The notes: generated by a model from the letters alone, not told the origin. 64,000 nt of DNA from Zingiber officinale (GCF_018446385.1 NC_055987.1:7401705-7465704), one strand, 5' to 3'; shown: positions 1 to 10,699, counted from the first letter of the stretch. Numbers and translations are program-made.

Positions 1-390
1 ACTCGTCCAATTGCCCATTGGATTAAGTCTGACTCGTTAGAACAAATCCAATATTTCTGATCAAATTTGACACAACGGAACTAATCCGGTCTTATTTGAT
101 CAGCCCAACTTCTGTAATCAAGAATACCTAATTAATTTAATAATAAACCAAATTGGTTAAACCAACAAATAATTTAAACCAGCTTTAGGTATCATTGAAT
201 CAAATTGGTCTGCCTAAATCAATTAATAATTTAAACCAGACCTGGGTTTGATTGATCAAGTTGGTAGGGTTCTATTTTTGGTAAATTTAACCATAAATTA
301 ATTAAATATTTTTATTTATTAATTAAATATATATAGATATGTATTATTAATTAATAAATAAATATTTAATTAAAATTTAGGCACAGTTCG
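1..390. other. AT-rich flank, nothing identified
   Basis: The stretch contains the word AATTAATTTAA in several variants and diverged repeats of a 'TTTAAACCAG' phrase near 170 and 230. There is no open frame, no splice pattern and no RNA gene that I can support. It probably belongs to the same decayed element as the foldback that follows, but no terminus is visible. Confidence 0.4.
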
Positions 391-1208
391 TGAAGAAGAA
401 AAAATTAAAATTATGCATGTAATTTTTTTCTTCACGTTTTTTTTCAGTCTTCATCAAAAGTATTGTTCATGCTTTTTTCACTCTTGAATCGATTCATGCC
501 TGCACTTGAATCGATTCAAGAGCATGCAAAAAATAAAAAACGCAACTCACTGTGCTTCATAAAATGGCACTGTTCATGTGTTTTTTTTCTCTTTAATCGA
601 TTCGTGAATCGATTCAAATGCAAGTTTTTTCACTATGCTTCGTCAAAAGTACTGTTCATCTCGCTTTTTCTTCTCTCTTCAATCGAAAGCATGAAAATCG
701 ACACGAAAAAACTCGCGTTTTTCTTCTTCTGGCGCGAAGAAGACGATGAACAGTGCATACTGTTCATCAATTGAATCGATTAATCAATCGATTCAAAATC
801 GCGCATAGTTGTTGGATCGATTCACGGATCGATTGGAAATAAAAAAAAACAACACGAACAGTGTTGAATCGATTCATTAATCGATTGAAATTTTTAATCG
901 ATTCTTCAATCGATTGAAGACAGAAGAAAAAGTGAGATGAATAGTGCTTTTGACGAAGCACAGTGAAAAAACTTGCATTTGAATCGATTCACGAATCGAT
1001 TGAAGAGAAAAAAAACACATGAACAGTGTCATTTCACGAAGCACAGTGAGTTACGTTTTTTATTTTTTGCATGCACTTGAATCGATTCAAGAGCAGGCAT
1101 GAATCAATTCAAGAGTGAAAAAGGCATGAACAGTACTTTTGATGAAGACTGTGAAAAAAAAACGTGAAGAAAAAAATTGCATGCATAATTTTAATTTTTT
1201 CTTCTTCA
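391..1208. repeat. Long foldback: about 295-bp inverted repeat arms
   Basis: The left arm (about 391-685) and the right arm (about 910-1208) are reverse complements over almost their whole length, with a loop of about 224 bp. By eye they differ by scattered single-base changes and one or two small indels. Both arms carry GAATCGATTC palindromes and copies of ACTGTTCAT, so the arms also contain smaller palindromes. Transcribed from either strand this would give a long near-perfect hairpin RNA. The right arm runs up to TTTTTCAG followed by an ATG at 1218, which looks like a splice acceptor or leader in front of the gag-like ORF. It could be the 5' leader of a retroelement or an independent foldback transposon. 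No target-site duplication was found. Confidence 0.8.
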
Positions 1209-1217
1209 ATTTTTCAG

Positions 1218-1704
1218 ATGGCACGGACGATTACTACATTGACTCGTCGCGAAGTGTGACAAAACCAGCTCCGAGAGGAGATTCAGGAGATAGAGTATAA
1301 GTCTGCTTATGGAGTTGACGGACATGTTAGACGGCTGGATAGACTATTTTGGAAACTTGAGCAAGAAGAATTTCCAGTCCTGGACAGTTATAGGATCTCG
1401 GCATTGATGCATTCATTGCCAGAGTATCCCAGGATAATAGCAGACTATGTATGGAGGAGTCATGAAGGGCGTGTCACATATTCAGTACTGTGTGAGGAAC
1501 TACTTTACCATATGGGTGAAGAAGAGCCTGAAGAGTCCGGACCAGGAGATGCTCGAGGAAGATCCAGAAATGGATCTAATGGAGAATCCTGAAGCTGCCC
1601 CATCTGAGATTATCCCAAATGAGTCCAGGTTAATAGGGATAGTGTTGGCTGCTATACTAGTGTTTGTCCTAGTGGGAGCAATGCTGACCTATCTAGTTTA
1701 TTAG
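1218..1704 (+). pseudogene. Broken gag-like ORF (UBN2-type), with a hydrophobic tail in another frame
   Basis: From the ATG at 1218 one frame reads to 1592 with a single TGA at 1257. Its middle has the pattern of copia-type gag (UBN2) domains: HVRRLDRLFWKLEQEEFPV, then ALMHSLPEYP, then a charged linker. A second frame, open from 1447 to 1704, carries an acidic stretch and ends in about 24 hydrophobic residues (LIGIVLAAILVFVLVGAM and on), which would make a single membrane helix. The overlap suggests one former reading frame broken by a stop and a frameshift. A hydrophobic C-terminus is not a usual feature of plant copia gag. I infer a retroelement origin from the gag-like pattern and the neighbouring gag ORF, but no LTR, primer-binding site or polymerase was found with it. 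Confidence 0.45.
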
Positions 1705-1835
1705 TGTTCTATTTACTGTCGTTATGTACGAGCAGTGTTAGCTCATCTAGTTTTTTAGTCATGTAATAATTTCTGTTGTTTTGTATGAACATAATTATAT
1801 AATAAAAGTTATGTTATATGTTAACTAACTTGGAA

Positions 1836-1910
1836 ATGATTAGTTCATTTCATGATATGATTAGTTCATATATCCATATGATTAGTTCATATGAAAAATG
1901 ATTCGTTCAT
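1836..1910 (+). repeat. Four copies of ATGATTAGTTCAT at 20-21 bp spacing
   Basis: The 13-mer ATGATTAGTTCAT begins at 1836, 1857 and 1878, and a variant with ATTCG at 1898. Spacing is 21, 21 and 20 bp, close to two helical turns. It lies in AT-rich sequence between the broken gag-like ORF and the copia gag ORF. The remaining 1705-2092 shows nothing else that I can name. Confidence 0.7.
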
Positions 1911-2092
1911 TAGATGGGATATGTGTAATATAATTGATCAGTGTTGATTAGATTAGAACATACAAATGATGAGTGGAAACAATGTTATCACTTAATTTTG
2001 TAAACTAACTCTAATTTACACTGAGTCAATAAATAGTTGCACATATATGAATTACACTGAAATAATAAATAATTTGTTTATTTATGTAGATC

Positions 2093-3385
2093 ATGGTAAC
2101 TAAAAGCATCATAGCTGAACTCAATAAGGGTGAGAAATTATATGAGGATAACTACAAAATCTGGCACCTCAAGATACAATACGTTCTTGAGGAACAAGAA
2201 GTTCTAGAGGCTTTAAATCAGTTCATGGAGGAACTAGTTGATGGTTCCACAACACAGCACAGACGTGACCTTGATGCCTATAAGGCATGGAAAAGGAAGG
2301 ATTCCATTGCTAAGGGTATATTGATTAGTTCAATGGTGGATGACTTGGTATTTGAGTATGTGTCATTACTATCGGCTCATGCTGTCTGGGTAGCCCTTAG
2401 AGAGAAGTACAGTGGAGTCAGTATGAGTAAGCTCCGTCAGCTAACTATCAAGTTTGATAATTGTAAAAAGCGCTCGAATGTTACCATGGCCCAACATCTC
2501 AGGGAGATGGGTAACATGATTCGAGAGCTTAAGACTGCTGGTTATACATTGACCGATGAACAACAGGTTCAGGCAGTTATTCATTCCCTTCCTGATTCTT
2601 GGGAAACGATGAAACAGAACCTGCCCCATAGTGAGAGTATCAAGACTTTCACTGATGTCTCACGCCATGTGGAACTTGAGGCGGAGAGGATTAAATATGC
2701 AAGGATTTCGGGTCAAGCTTTTGTAGCTGAAGGTTCTGGTTCCAAGAATAAGAACAAGTGGTTTAAGAAAGGAAAGGGGAAAGGAAAGGAGGCTAATGCT
2801 GTTGCTGCGAAAAACCAAATCAAGAACAAAGGAAAGAAATATGGACAAAAACCTAAGAGCAGGTTGACTTGCTTCAACTGTGGCAAGAAGGGTCATTTTG
2901 CTCGGGATTGTACTGAGCCTAAAAAGGTAGATCCATTTTTATCTTCTTTCCATGAGCAATATGTTGTAAGTACAATGTTGTTAGCTGATTCGTATCCTTT
3001 GTGGATTGTAGATTCAGGAGCAACGAACCACGTAGCTCGTGATCGTGCTATATATATGGAGTACCGTCGGGTACCAGCTGGCAACAAATGGATATATGTA
3101 GGAAACAATGCAAGAATTGAAGTCAAAGGAATTGGCACTTGCAAGCTCAACCTACGTGGTGGAGGCACTTTGTTTCTACATGATGTCCTGTACGCTCCTG
3201 AGATTCGACGGAATCTGGTTTCCGTCATTTGTCTTCTTGATTTAGGTTACAATGTAAATTTTTATAGCCGTTTTATGAAACTTCAAATTAACTCTATGTT
3301 AATTGGATATGGTTATGTAACAAATAGTTTTATGGTTCTTGATGTAGAACCAAATAATAAAGATAAAACAATGCGAAAACCATAA
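2093..3385 (+). CDS. Ty1/copia gag with partial protease, truncated
   Basis: A 430-residue open frame. Residues about 15-200 form the gag (DUF4219/UBN2-like) part, with the typical YKIWHLKIQYVLEEQEVLEAL and VWVALREKYSG segments. A basic linker leads to a CCHC zinc knuckle, CFNCGKKGHFARDC, at about residues 259-272. The retropepsin active site follows as WIVDSGATNHVARD at about 303-316, then the LYAPEIRRNLVSV segment usual before integrase. Normal elements continue with GAG-pre-integrase, integrase and reverse transcriptase. Here the frame ends soon after, and base composition changes abruptly to GC-rich sequence near 3,370-3,390 with no recognisable polymerase. Gag packages element RNA and the protease matures the polyprotein. 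The ORF itself has no stop, so the truncation is probably recent or the product is still under some constraint. LTRs were not located. Confidence 0.85.
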   Translation: MVTKSIIAELNKGEKLYEDNYKIWHLKIQYVLEEQEVLEALNQFMEELVDGSTTQHRRDLDAYKAWKRKDSIAKGILISSMVDDLVFEYVSLLSAHAVWVALREKYSGVSMSKLRQLTIKFDNCKKRSNVTMAQHLREMGNMIRELKTAGYTLTDEQQVQAVIHSLPDSWETMKQNLPHSESIKTFTDVSRHVELEAERIKYARISGQAFVAEGSGSKNKNKWFKKGKGKGKEANAVAAKNQIKNKGKKYGQKPKSRLTCFNCGKKGHFARDCTEPKKVDPFLSSFHEQYVVSTMLLADSYPLWIVDSGATNHVARDRAIYMEYRRVPAGNKWIYVGNNARIEVKGIGTCKLNLRGGGTLFLHDVLYAPEIRRNLVSVICLLDLGYNVNFYSRFMKLQINSMLIGYGYVTNSFMVLDVEPNNKDKTMRKP

Positions 3386-5440
3386 ACACTCACAGTGATC
3401 TCCCGAAGAACCGCAACCGAAGACGTCGATCGATGAAGAGATTGCCGCTGTCAGAAGCATAATCACGGAACTGCCGGAAAGCGCTTCAAGGTTCACGAGC
3501 CAAATCCCAACCTACGGATGTTCTCCCTTTGCTCTCACATGATCACCTCCGCTGCTCCTCTGATCACCTCGATCGCTTGCTCGCTATTCACCTCCTCTTC
3601 GGATCTGTGCTTGGACGCACCTTAAATAAGAAGGCTGAGGAAGACGAAGGGGAAAGGACACCCCTTCGTCTCCCTGGCGTTTGCAGCAAACATCAGTTTG
3701 CAGCAGCAAAAGGGGCGAACCCTTTCGTCTCCAGTAACGCCTAAACGTCCAACATTCACCACTTTGTTGACAGAGACTTTCAGCATGGTGTCGGCTACAA
3801 AAGTGGATAAGTCTTCAATTAGATTTCAAAACTTATGAAGGTGAAAAGTCTTACCGAATGGAGCTTTGAGAGGAATTGAGACAGGACTCAGTTCGAATTT
3901 GTGAAGTAGCCCCTCCTCAAGTAATAGGTTGTTATCGAATTTCATATCCTATAATTTCTAGGATGCGGCAAAATATTCCCGCTCCAAATGGTAATTCTTC
4001 AAGGAAGGATCTGCAAGTAACTCGAGTTGCCGTTAAGTGGGCCAAGACTTGAGACTCGGAGGCTTCACGAAGAAAAAGTGAGGCTTCCACCCCTTGTGTG
4101 AAGAAGGGAGTTTCTTCAAAAAGTTGAAGCCAGGTCGAGAGAGGAAAAGAAAAATACCTTGTCTTTCATTTTCATGGGATAAAAAAATAATGAAAGACTT
4201 AGAAAGTCAAAGGGATCAAGTATAGTCGAAAGAACTATACCAATGAAGATCTTGAAAGAGTTTGAACCAAGCTAGGAAGGGGAATGTAAAAATACTGAGA
4301 CACTTTGGAAAAGAAAGTTGGGATAGAGATGTGAAACTCGTTCAATAAGTGGCCATGGAAGAAGGTGACAAAATCAGGAAGAGGACGATCAGGACAGTCA
4401 TTTCCGTTCGGAATTACTATCTAGTGGTTGACAGACACCTAATAGGACATCCTCATTAGATCGATCTAAATCACCTCCATTCAAATCTGACTCAATGGAT
4501 CTGCACCAGATAGTGGAAGAAAACTCTATAGCCATGGTGAGGTACAATACATAGCAATAGAAGATGCAACTTAAGGCTAGAAGATCAACAGTTGATCAAA
4601 GTGGAGGATGAAGACAAAGAATCGACACTTACTAAAAGACTGTTGGATCTTTGAAATTGAAGAAAACGAAAGCAACAGTCATAAAAGCAAGGTTTCACGA
4701 TAAAAGCAACAACATTTCTCTTTGACCTAATATACCTTCGCTCCCCTCACTTTGACTGTTGGATCTTTGAAATTGAAATGACAGAATGGATTTTCAACAG
4801 TTTGATCGGGCACATGGATTAAATCAAATCTCAGTAATCATTGTGATTCAGATAATACTTCAGTTTTTGTTGATAGTCACATTACATTAACAGATGTGAC
4901 CTAAAGAAACATACTACCAATGTACACCTGACTAGACGATCGAGACATATTATGCATGGTGCATATTTAATATGGGTGACCACATTTACTGCATAATACC
5001 ATCTGAATCATGCTTGGAATTTGTCACGTTGTTGATGCAGTCGAGACAGAAGGAACCCCTTATCTGACAACATAACAGTCCAGCAGTCGGACTCCTGCCT
5101 CCTCTGACTAGACTTGAAGGGGAGATTGATGATACGAGAGGTAATCGTAGGGTGCCACGTGGTTCAGGGAAAGTCAATAGTCTTGTTGAGGTGGAGGTCA
5201 AAGTCAATAAAAATATGATCTCCAGACTGCATTTTGCCCCCACTCCAGGTTTCCCATATCCGAACCATTATACACGACTTTTGATGGGCAACGTGTTGAA
5301 TCATTGCTCATTGCAAATACAAACAACGTAACCATTTTTTCCCAAGAACATAGGAGACATAGCGCTTTTAACCCGAAAGAGGTGGGCAACGTAATCATTT
5401 ATTTCAAAAAAAATTGGATAACAAAAGTATGGATCTCAGA
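3386..5440. other. Unassigned repeat-like sequence
   Basis: 3,386-3,770 is GC-rich and contrasts with both flanks. Short ORFs there show no domain I recognise. The phrase CTGTTGGATCTTTGAAATTGA occurs at about 4,640 and again near 4,757, so a short direct repeat is present. No exon, tRNA or LTR boundary can be supported. It is most likely decayed transposon sequence. Confidence 0.35.
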
Positions 5441-5640
5441 ACACGTGGAGAACATGAGAGCACAATTACAACTCTATAAAAGGTCGTATGTCCTCGCAGG
5501 TGCAGAGGGTAACTGTCTGAACCTAACTGACTTGTACTACTCTTCTTCTCCATTCTCCTCTACTGTAGATTGACTTGAGCGTCGAAGTGACCGAACTGGG
5601 ATACCCTTTGCCGTCATTCTAACTCTCTCCTTCCTTTACT
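5441..5640 (+). mobile_element. Possible gypsy-type LTR fragment with TATA box
   Basis: A TATAAAA box at 5475-5481 is followed about 95 bp downstream by TTGACTTGAGCGTCGAAGTG, a phrase typical of the R/U5 part of plant Ty3/gypsy LTRs. No matching second LTR, primer-binding site or target-site duplication was found, so this is a fragment at best. The identification rests on the phrase and its distance from the TATA box. Confidence 0.35.
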
Positions 5641-6123
5641 TCTCCTTTCTAAATTATGAGAGACTTCTCCATAAATCTTTGTTGCCACTGGATGATCAAT
5701 GACTTGATATCAAAGCCAACTCATGAATATTTTCTTCTTTTATCACCTTTTTTTAATCATTTTTATTCTTATATTTTTTTTATCTCATTATCTTTTCTCC
5801 TTTTTTTTTATCTCTTTCATTTTCGCTTCTCTTCTTGTTTTTTATTTTTATCTCTTTTCTCCTTTTTTTCGTTTTATGCTATATTTTTGTTTCTCAATTC
5901 CATCGATGACGCCAATTTTGATCTTATCTAATATCATATATTTTCAAACCAAAACATTTTGATATTATCTATGGGAAAGTCATCGGAGTAATCACTCAAT
6001 GTCTCTCTCTGATATTCCCACAGACGTTGCCAAAATCTTGTGATTTAAAAATATCACCACGATGGTGCAGCGGTAGAAATCCATCCCAGCATAAAGAATA
6101 ATGACAATGAGACCTTCTCCTAG
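5641..6123. other. Pyrimidine-rich low-complexity stretch
   Basis: About 5,720-5,890 is almost pure T and C on the + strand. Open frames across it translate to runs of F, S and L and are composition artefacts. The remainder up to the target-site duplication of the solo LTR holds nothing that I can name. Confidence 0.5.
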
Positions 6124-8565
6124 ATTTCTGTTGGTTAATCCTAGGAAAACATACCGGTTCCACTGTACAAAATTTTTGTACAAGTGTCGAAACTTTCCTT
6201 AAATAACCTATTGTGTTCTTTAGAAGTTAAATTAGGAATCGCAGACGGAACTTAACATCATTGATTCCAAATTTAACTTATCTGTTCTTAATGGTTTAGA
6301 TTTGAATCGCAAGCGGAACTTAACACTATTGATTCAAACCTACCTAGATTATTAATTCCATAAATATTAATTTCCAAAATTGGCTTCCAGGACTGCATGG
6401 CGAGGCACATGGCCTTCTTGGATATGGGAGCAACCACCACCGCCTAGGCAAAGCCTTTTAAGGAAAGCTAATATTTATTTCCTTAAATAACTCTAAGTCA
6501 ACCAAAAGGAACAATCGAAACACAAGTTCAAAAAAGAAGAAAACACAAATTCGAAAAACTATTTCGAAAAACTAGATCTAATTGCCTCTTGTATTTAGAA
6601 TTCTTACAAAAAGAAAAACTAGCATGATGCAGAAAACAATTGCTAATTATACCTTCTTTTTGTATGCTAATGACCTCAAGATCTTCTGCCGTATTCCTCG
6701 CCTCGCCTTGGACGTCGTGTGGGCGACGATCTTCCAAGATGAACACCACCCTAGAGAGTCCTTCTCCTCCTTGCAATATTCGGCCACCACCACCTCTAAT
6801 AGAAAAGAGAGCAAAGGGAGAAGAGAAGGGAGAGGGCCGGCCACCAAAAGATCACCCAAGCAAAAGAATAAGAGTTGTGTCTCATGAAGCCCCCTTACCC
6901 CTTATTTTATATTACTTGCCTAAGGCAAATAAGGAAAGATTTTAATAATTTTCCTTTTCCCTTTTTATTTTCCTTTTCCTTCCTATTGATTGAATTAATC
7001 ATCAATCAATGGTTGAGATCAATCCTATTTGGTTTAGGATTGGGATTGATTTAATCCTATTGGCCGGCCCTTGCTTGGGCACCAAGCAAGGTGGCCGGCC
7101 ACATTAAAAGGAAAAGAAAAATTTTTTTTTATATAAAATTTTACAAGATAAACTCTTATAAAATTTTACAAGCTCTCTTTCCTTAAGTAGGAGTTAAAAA
7201 AGGAAAGTTTCTAAAAATTAAAACCATGTTTTAAAATTTAAAAACTCTCTTATAAAATTTCCTTTTTTAACATGATGATAGAAAATTTTAATTTTAAAAC
7301 TTATCTCCTTTTTCTTAAACCATGAGGATAGTTAAAAAAGGAAAGTTTTAAAAACTTTTAAAACTCTCTATTAAAACATGTGGCCTAATTCAAATAAGGA
7401 AAATTTTAAAAATTTAAAATCTTTCTTTTAAAATTTATAGTTTTCTACAAAGAGAAGATTTTAAAAATTCAAAACAACCCTCCTTGTTTGAATTTTTGTG
7501 GCCGACCCCTACTAGCTTGGTCACCAAGCAATAGGGCCGACCCCTATAGAAGAGGATGTGGCCGGCCATTGCTTGGTCACCAAGCAATGGACCGACCCCC
7601 TTCTTGAACACGAAGAAGGGCCTTACATTTGGATGTACTTGAGGCTATAATGAGGCTACGACAGGGACCTAGAGGAGAAATTAGTTTTGACCTTTCGATG
7701 AGCTTGAGTATCCCGTGTTCGCCCCGAACACACAACTCAAGTTCATCAATAATAACTCATTCCACTAGAGAGTTATTATCGCACTACCGCACCAATCCCA
7801 AATTACATTATGGGCTCCTTCATATCATGAGTGTGTTAGTCTCCCTGTGTTTAAGATTATGAATGTCCACTAATTAAGTAAATTACTGACAACTCACTTA
7901 ATTAATATCTAGCTCCAAGAGTAGTACCACTCAACTTTATTATCATGTCGGACTAAGTCCACCTGCAGGGTTTAACATGACAATCCTTATGAGCTCCTCT
8001 TGGGGGTATTCTCAACCTAGATAACTAGGACACAGATTCTTTCTATAATCAACAACACACACTATAAGTAATATCATTTCCCAACTTATCGGGCATATTG
8101 ATTTATCGAGCTAAACCTCACCCTTTGATAAATCAAAGAAATAAATATTAAATATATGTGCTTGTTATTATATTAGGATTAAGAGCACACACTTCCATAA
8201 TAACTAAGGTTTAGTTCTTTTACTAAGTCAGTAAAAAAAGAACTTACCTAAATGATCCTACTCAATACACTTAAAGTGTATCAGTGTAATTTATTAGTTA
8301 AGATAAACTAATACTTAATTACACTACGACTATACTGATAGTTTGTTCCTTTCTATCTTAGTCGCGAGCAACTGTTTATAATTTATAAAGAACTGACAAC
8401 ATGATCTTCTAAGTGTGACACCACACTTCATGTTGTCTACTATATAAATTAATTGAACAATTACATTTAATAAATAAATACAGATATTGACCAATATGAT
8501 TCTTTTATTTTAGCAAATAAATGTTTACAAAAAGCTAGGCTTTTAGTATACACTCTAACAATTTC
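6124..8565 (-). mobile_element. Solo LTR, copia-like, 2.43 kb, with ATTTC target-site duplication
   Basis: The LTR body is 6129-8560. It starts TGTTGG and ends CTAACA on the + strand, so on the minus strand it reads TGTTAGAGTG to CCAACA. Both sides are flanked by ATTTC (6124-6128 and 8561-8565), a perfect 5-bp duplication. No primer-binding site or polypurine tract adjoins it and no second LTR is present, so this is a solo LTR left by unequal recombination. The text near its minus-strand start matches a common plant copia LTR style. Inside are strong short hairpins: about 7062-7100 (GGCCGGCC arms around CTTGCTTGG) and 7566-7590 (12-bp arms with a one-base loop). Open frames within it are not genes. 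Confidence 0.85.
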
Positions 8566-9240
8566 TTCTCGTAGTGCTATGATTTCCTATGAAAAGTAAC
8601 AAATATCAAAAGATTCACCTAGAGTTACCTCACGAGACAACTTCGATGCTTAACTTAGCATGGAGGTTTGATAGTAATAGAAAGAAAGTATAGTTAGAGA
8701 ATCTCCCTTTCCTTCTCTTCTCCTTACCTTTATAGAGAGAAATGTTCGATATATTTATCTCTATTAGGTAGACTTATTTTTAAGTTACGCATGTGAATAC
8801 GATCCAAACTCTTAAAGTGATCTAACTTATGTTTATTAGATTTCGGGTAATTGGATATGAGTTGAATGTATAGAACCCTTTAGTCCAATCCGTTATCATC
8901 TATAGGCTGATAACAGATTGATTGTCTATATAAGGGGAGGTCCCCAAGAGTTTAGGGAAGAATTATCTTGACATAGTTTCTTGTTCCCCATTGACAAGAA
9001 GCTTTTCAGCATCGTTATCCCCTAAGCCCCTTGGAAGATCCTCCTCGTTTACTTTCACTTGTTCTTCCTCAGGATTTTCTAGATGACACCAAAGGATAAA
9101 GACATGACTCTTCAATCAGGTTATTCATCATTATATTTATATATTTATTTTCTTATGTCATGTTCTCGGTGAAATGAAGATCCATACTCACATATTCTTA
9201 TATTTTATATATACGAATTCTTTATTGGACAAAACAATCT
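8566..9240 (+). other. Repeat remnant with a possible LTR promoter
   Basis: A TATATAAGG box lies near 8921-8929 in GTCTATATAAGGGGAGG, followed by a leader-like stretch with CTTCTTG-type phrases. This resembles the U3/R border of an LTR, but no termini, duplication or coding remnant were found. Nothing else is recognisable. Confidence 0.3.
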
Positions 9241-10140
9241 GATGCCGGAGATATTGGAGAATTAGCTGAATTTAAACTATACTGAATCAAATTCAACTTA
9301 TCTGTCGAGATGACCTAAGAAGATAATCTCTGACTGCCAACAAGGGCTGATTTTCTACCAAGTGCTGAAGGCAGACTGTACATTGGCGACCGAGCGAGCT
9401 GAGAGGCCGAGCAAGCAAATTGGTTATTCGGGTCGAGCGAGCGAGCAACCAAGTGTTGGGTCGGGAAAGACACTAATCGCGTGGGCTGAGAGGCTGATCG
9501 GGCAGACAGAGAGCCCGAGCAGTCGAGCAGGGCGGCTGAGTGAGTGTGCTGCCAGCCAGGCAAAGCAGCTAAGTGAGCTGATCGACCAAATGTCTGACCA
9601 GGCAGAAGGCCGAGCAGTTGAGCAGACCGAGCGAGTGGCTAAGCGAGTGAGAGATCGGGCGGGCTTGCAACCGAGAGGACAAAAAGGTCGAGCGAGTATA
9701 GCACACTAGCTGAGCAAGACGAGCGATCGACCAGGCAGATCGGCTAACCGAGAAGAGCAGTTTGTGAACAGTGCTGCTTGAGCAAGAGAACGAGCCAAGC
9801 GGGTGAAGAATCTGAGCGGGCAAATGGACCAAGGCCTGCAATGAGCAGTGTTAAGATTTATGTAGTAAAATGATGGTTGTTCCACTTGGACAAATATTAC
9901 CTAACAGGTCTGACATTTAGAGCGCACAAGTCATGCTCGCATATGAATCAACTTGGTTTAGTGCAATCCGGGCTCTGAATTTGCACCCACGCATAACAAA
10001 GATCTTCTTCCCATACATTTGTTCACATCATTAATATATGTGAATTAATATAAACCAACCATTATGCCTTGAAACTCCCGATATGGGGACTAAAATCTCA
10101 TTCACAATGGAGTTTCTTTCCTCTTCCACATCTTCTCCAT
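9240..10140 (-). repeat. Dispersed LTR-like repeat, copy A (GCCGAGCG-rich)
   Basis: The segment 9,244-9,320 (AGCTGAATTTAAACTA, then CAACTTATCTGTCGAGATG) and the tail 9,860-10,130 match, in the same order, the larger copy at about 14,668-16,815. Between them is a run of short GAGCGAG/GCCGAGC variants whose frames all stay open by composition. In copy B a TATATAAGG box reads on the minus strand, so I assign that orientation. Proteins read from this repeat are artefacts. It probably derives from an LTR of a retroelement, but the termini are unclear. Confidence 0.6.
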
Positions 10141-10231
10141 TCACATATTTACAACGTTCTTATACGGTTCTTAGAATCTATGCGGCTTAGATTTTATACA
10201 AGTTTTATCAAGAAAGTCCAAGAGACTCCTC

Positions 10232-10490
10232 TCATTCAAGGGTCATTATTGGGCAAAAAAGGCGATAATGCTCGCCCCCAACACTCCCGCCGTACCTTGC
10301 CTAAGGCCATCACGAGGGAGGTTAATCACGGTAACCAGAGAAACTAGTGCGCAGTGGGAAGAGGGACACGGGGACCAGGGATTTACGCCCTGATTACCCC
10401 GCGATTCGAACCCACGATCTCATTGGGCAATCTTCTACGCACTAACCACTCCGGATAATCCCGTGGGGCGATTCATTCAAGGGTCATTAT
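10232..10490 (-). mobile_element. tRNA-derived SINE with perfect 18-bp target-site duplication
   Basis: The body is 10250-10472 (223 bp). It is flanked by identical copies of TCATTCAAGGGTCATTAT (10232-10249 and 10473-10490). On the minus strand the head has a pol III A-box-like GGAGTGGTTAGTGCG and a B box GGGTTCGAATC about 35 bases downstream, as in tRNA-derived SINEs. The 3' end is GCCTTTTTTGCCCAA, so the tail is T-rich and not poly(A). The internal phrase GTGATTAACCTCCCTC recurs as a variant in the other SINE copies of this window. The intact duplication indicates a fairly recent insertion. The tRNA-like head is not a functional tRNA, since no full cloverleaf is present. Confidence 0.85.
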
Positions 10491-10504
10491 GAGGTTACAG
10501 GGGG

Positions 10505-10668
10505 GATGTGATCCTCTGTCCCGAAAATATCGTGTCCTCGTGTCCCAGCGTCGATCGGACGAATTAAATCACATCTCAAGGATGCAGTGTATATCATGAA
10601 AATATCATAGTCGTCCGATCGGCGTTGGGACACGGGGACACAATATTTTCGAGACAGAGGATCTCATC
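10505..10668. repeat. MITE-like foldback with about 58-bp arms
   Basis: The left arm (10505-10562) and the right arm (about 10611-10668) are inverted copies that share TCCTCTGTC, CGAAAATAT, CGTGTCCC and CGATCGGACGA, with a handful of mismatches. The loop is about 48 bp. No transposase is present and a target-site duplication is not clear. It sits immediately beside the SINE insertion site. A non-autonomous DNA transposon is the simplest reading. Confidence 0.7.
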
Positions 10669-10699
10669 TCGAGGGGAGGAGGGGACGCTAGAGACGAAC

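Noticed and set aside
5656-5962. Hydrophobic frames in T-rich DNA
   Set aside because: Runs of F, L and S come from poly-pyrimidine sequence.
8566-9240. Integrated plant pararetrovirus promoter
   Set aside because: Only a TATA box and leader-like text; no coat, movement or reverse transcriptase remnant supports a viral origin.
9362-9709. 115-codon frame rich in GAGCGAG-type codons
   Set aside because: It lies in degenerate short repeats shared with 14,820-15,215. Several frames on both strands stay open only because of composition.
10400-10475. Possible tRNA gene
   Set aside because: A and B boxes are present but no cloverleaf closes, and exact duplications flank a 223-bp body, so it is the head of a SINE.
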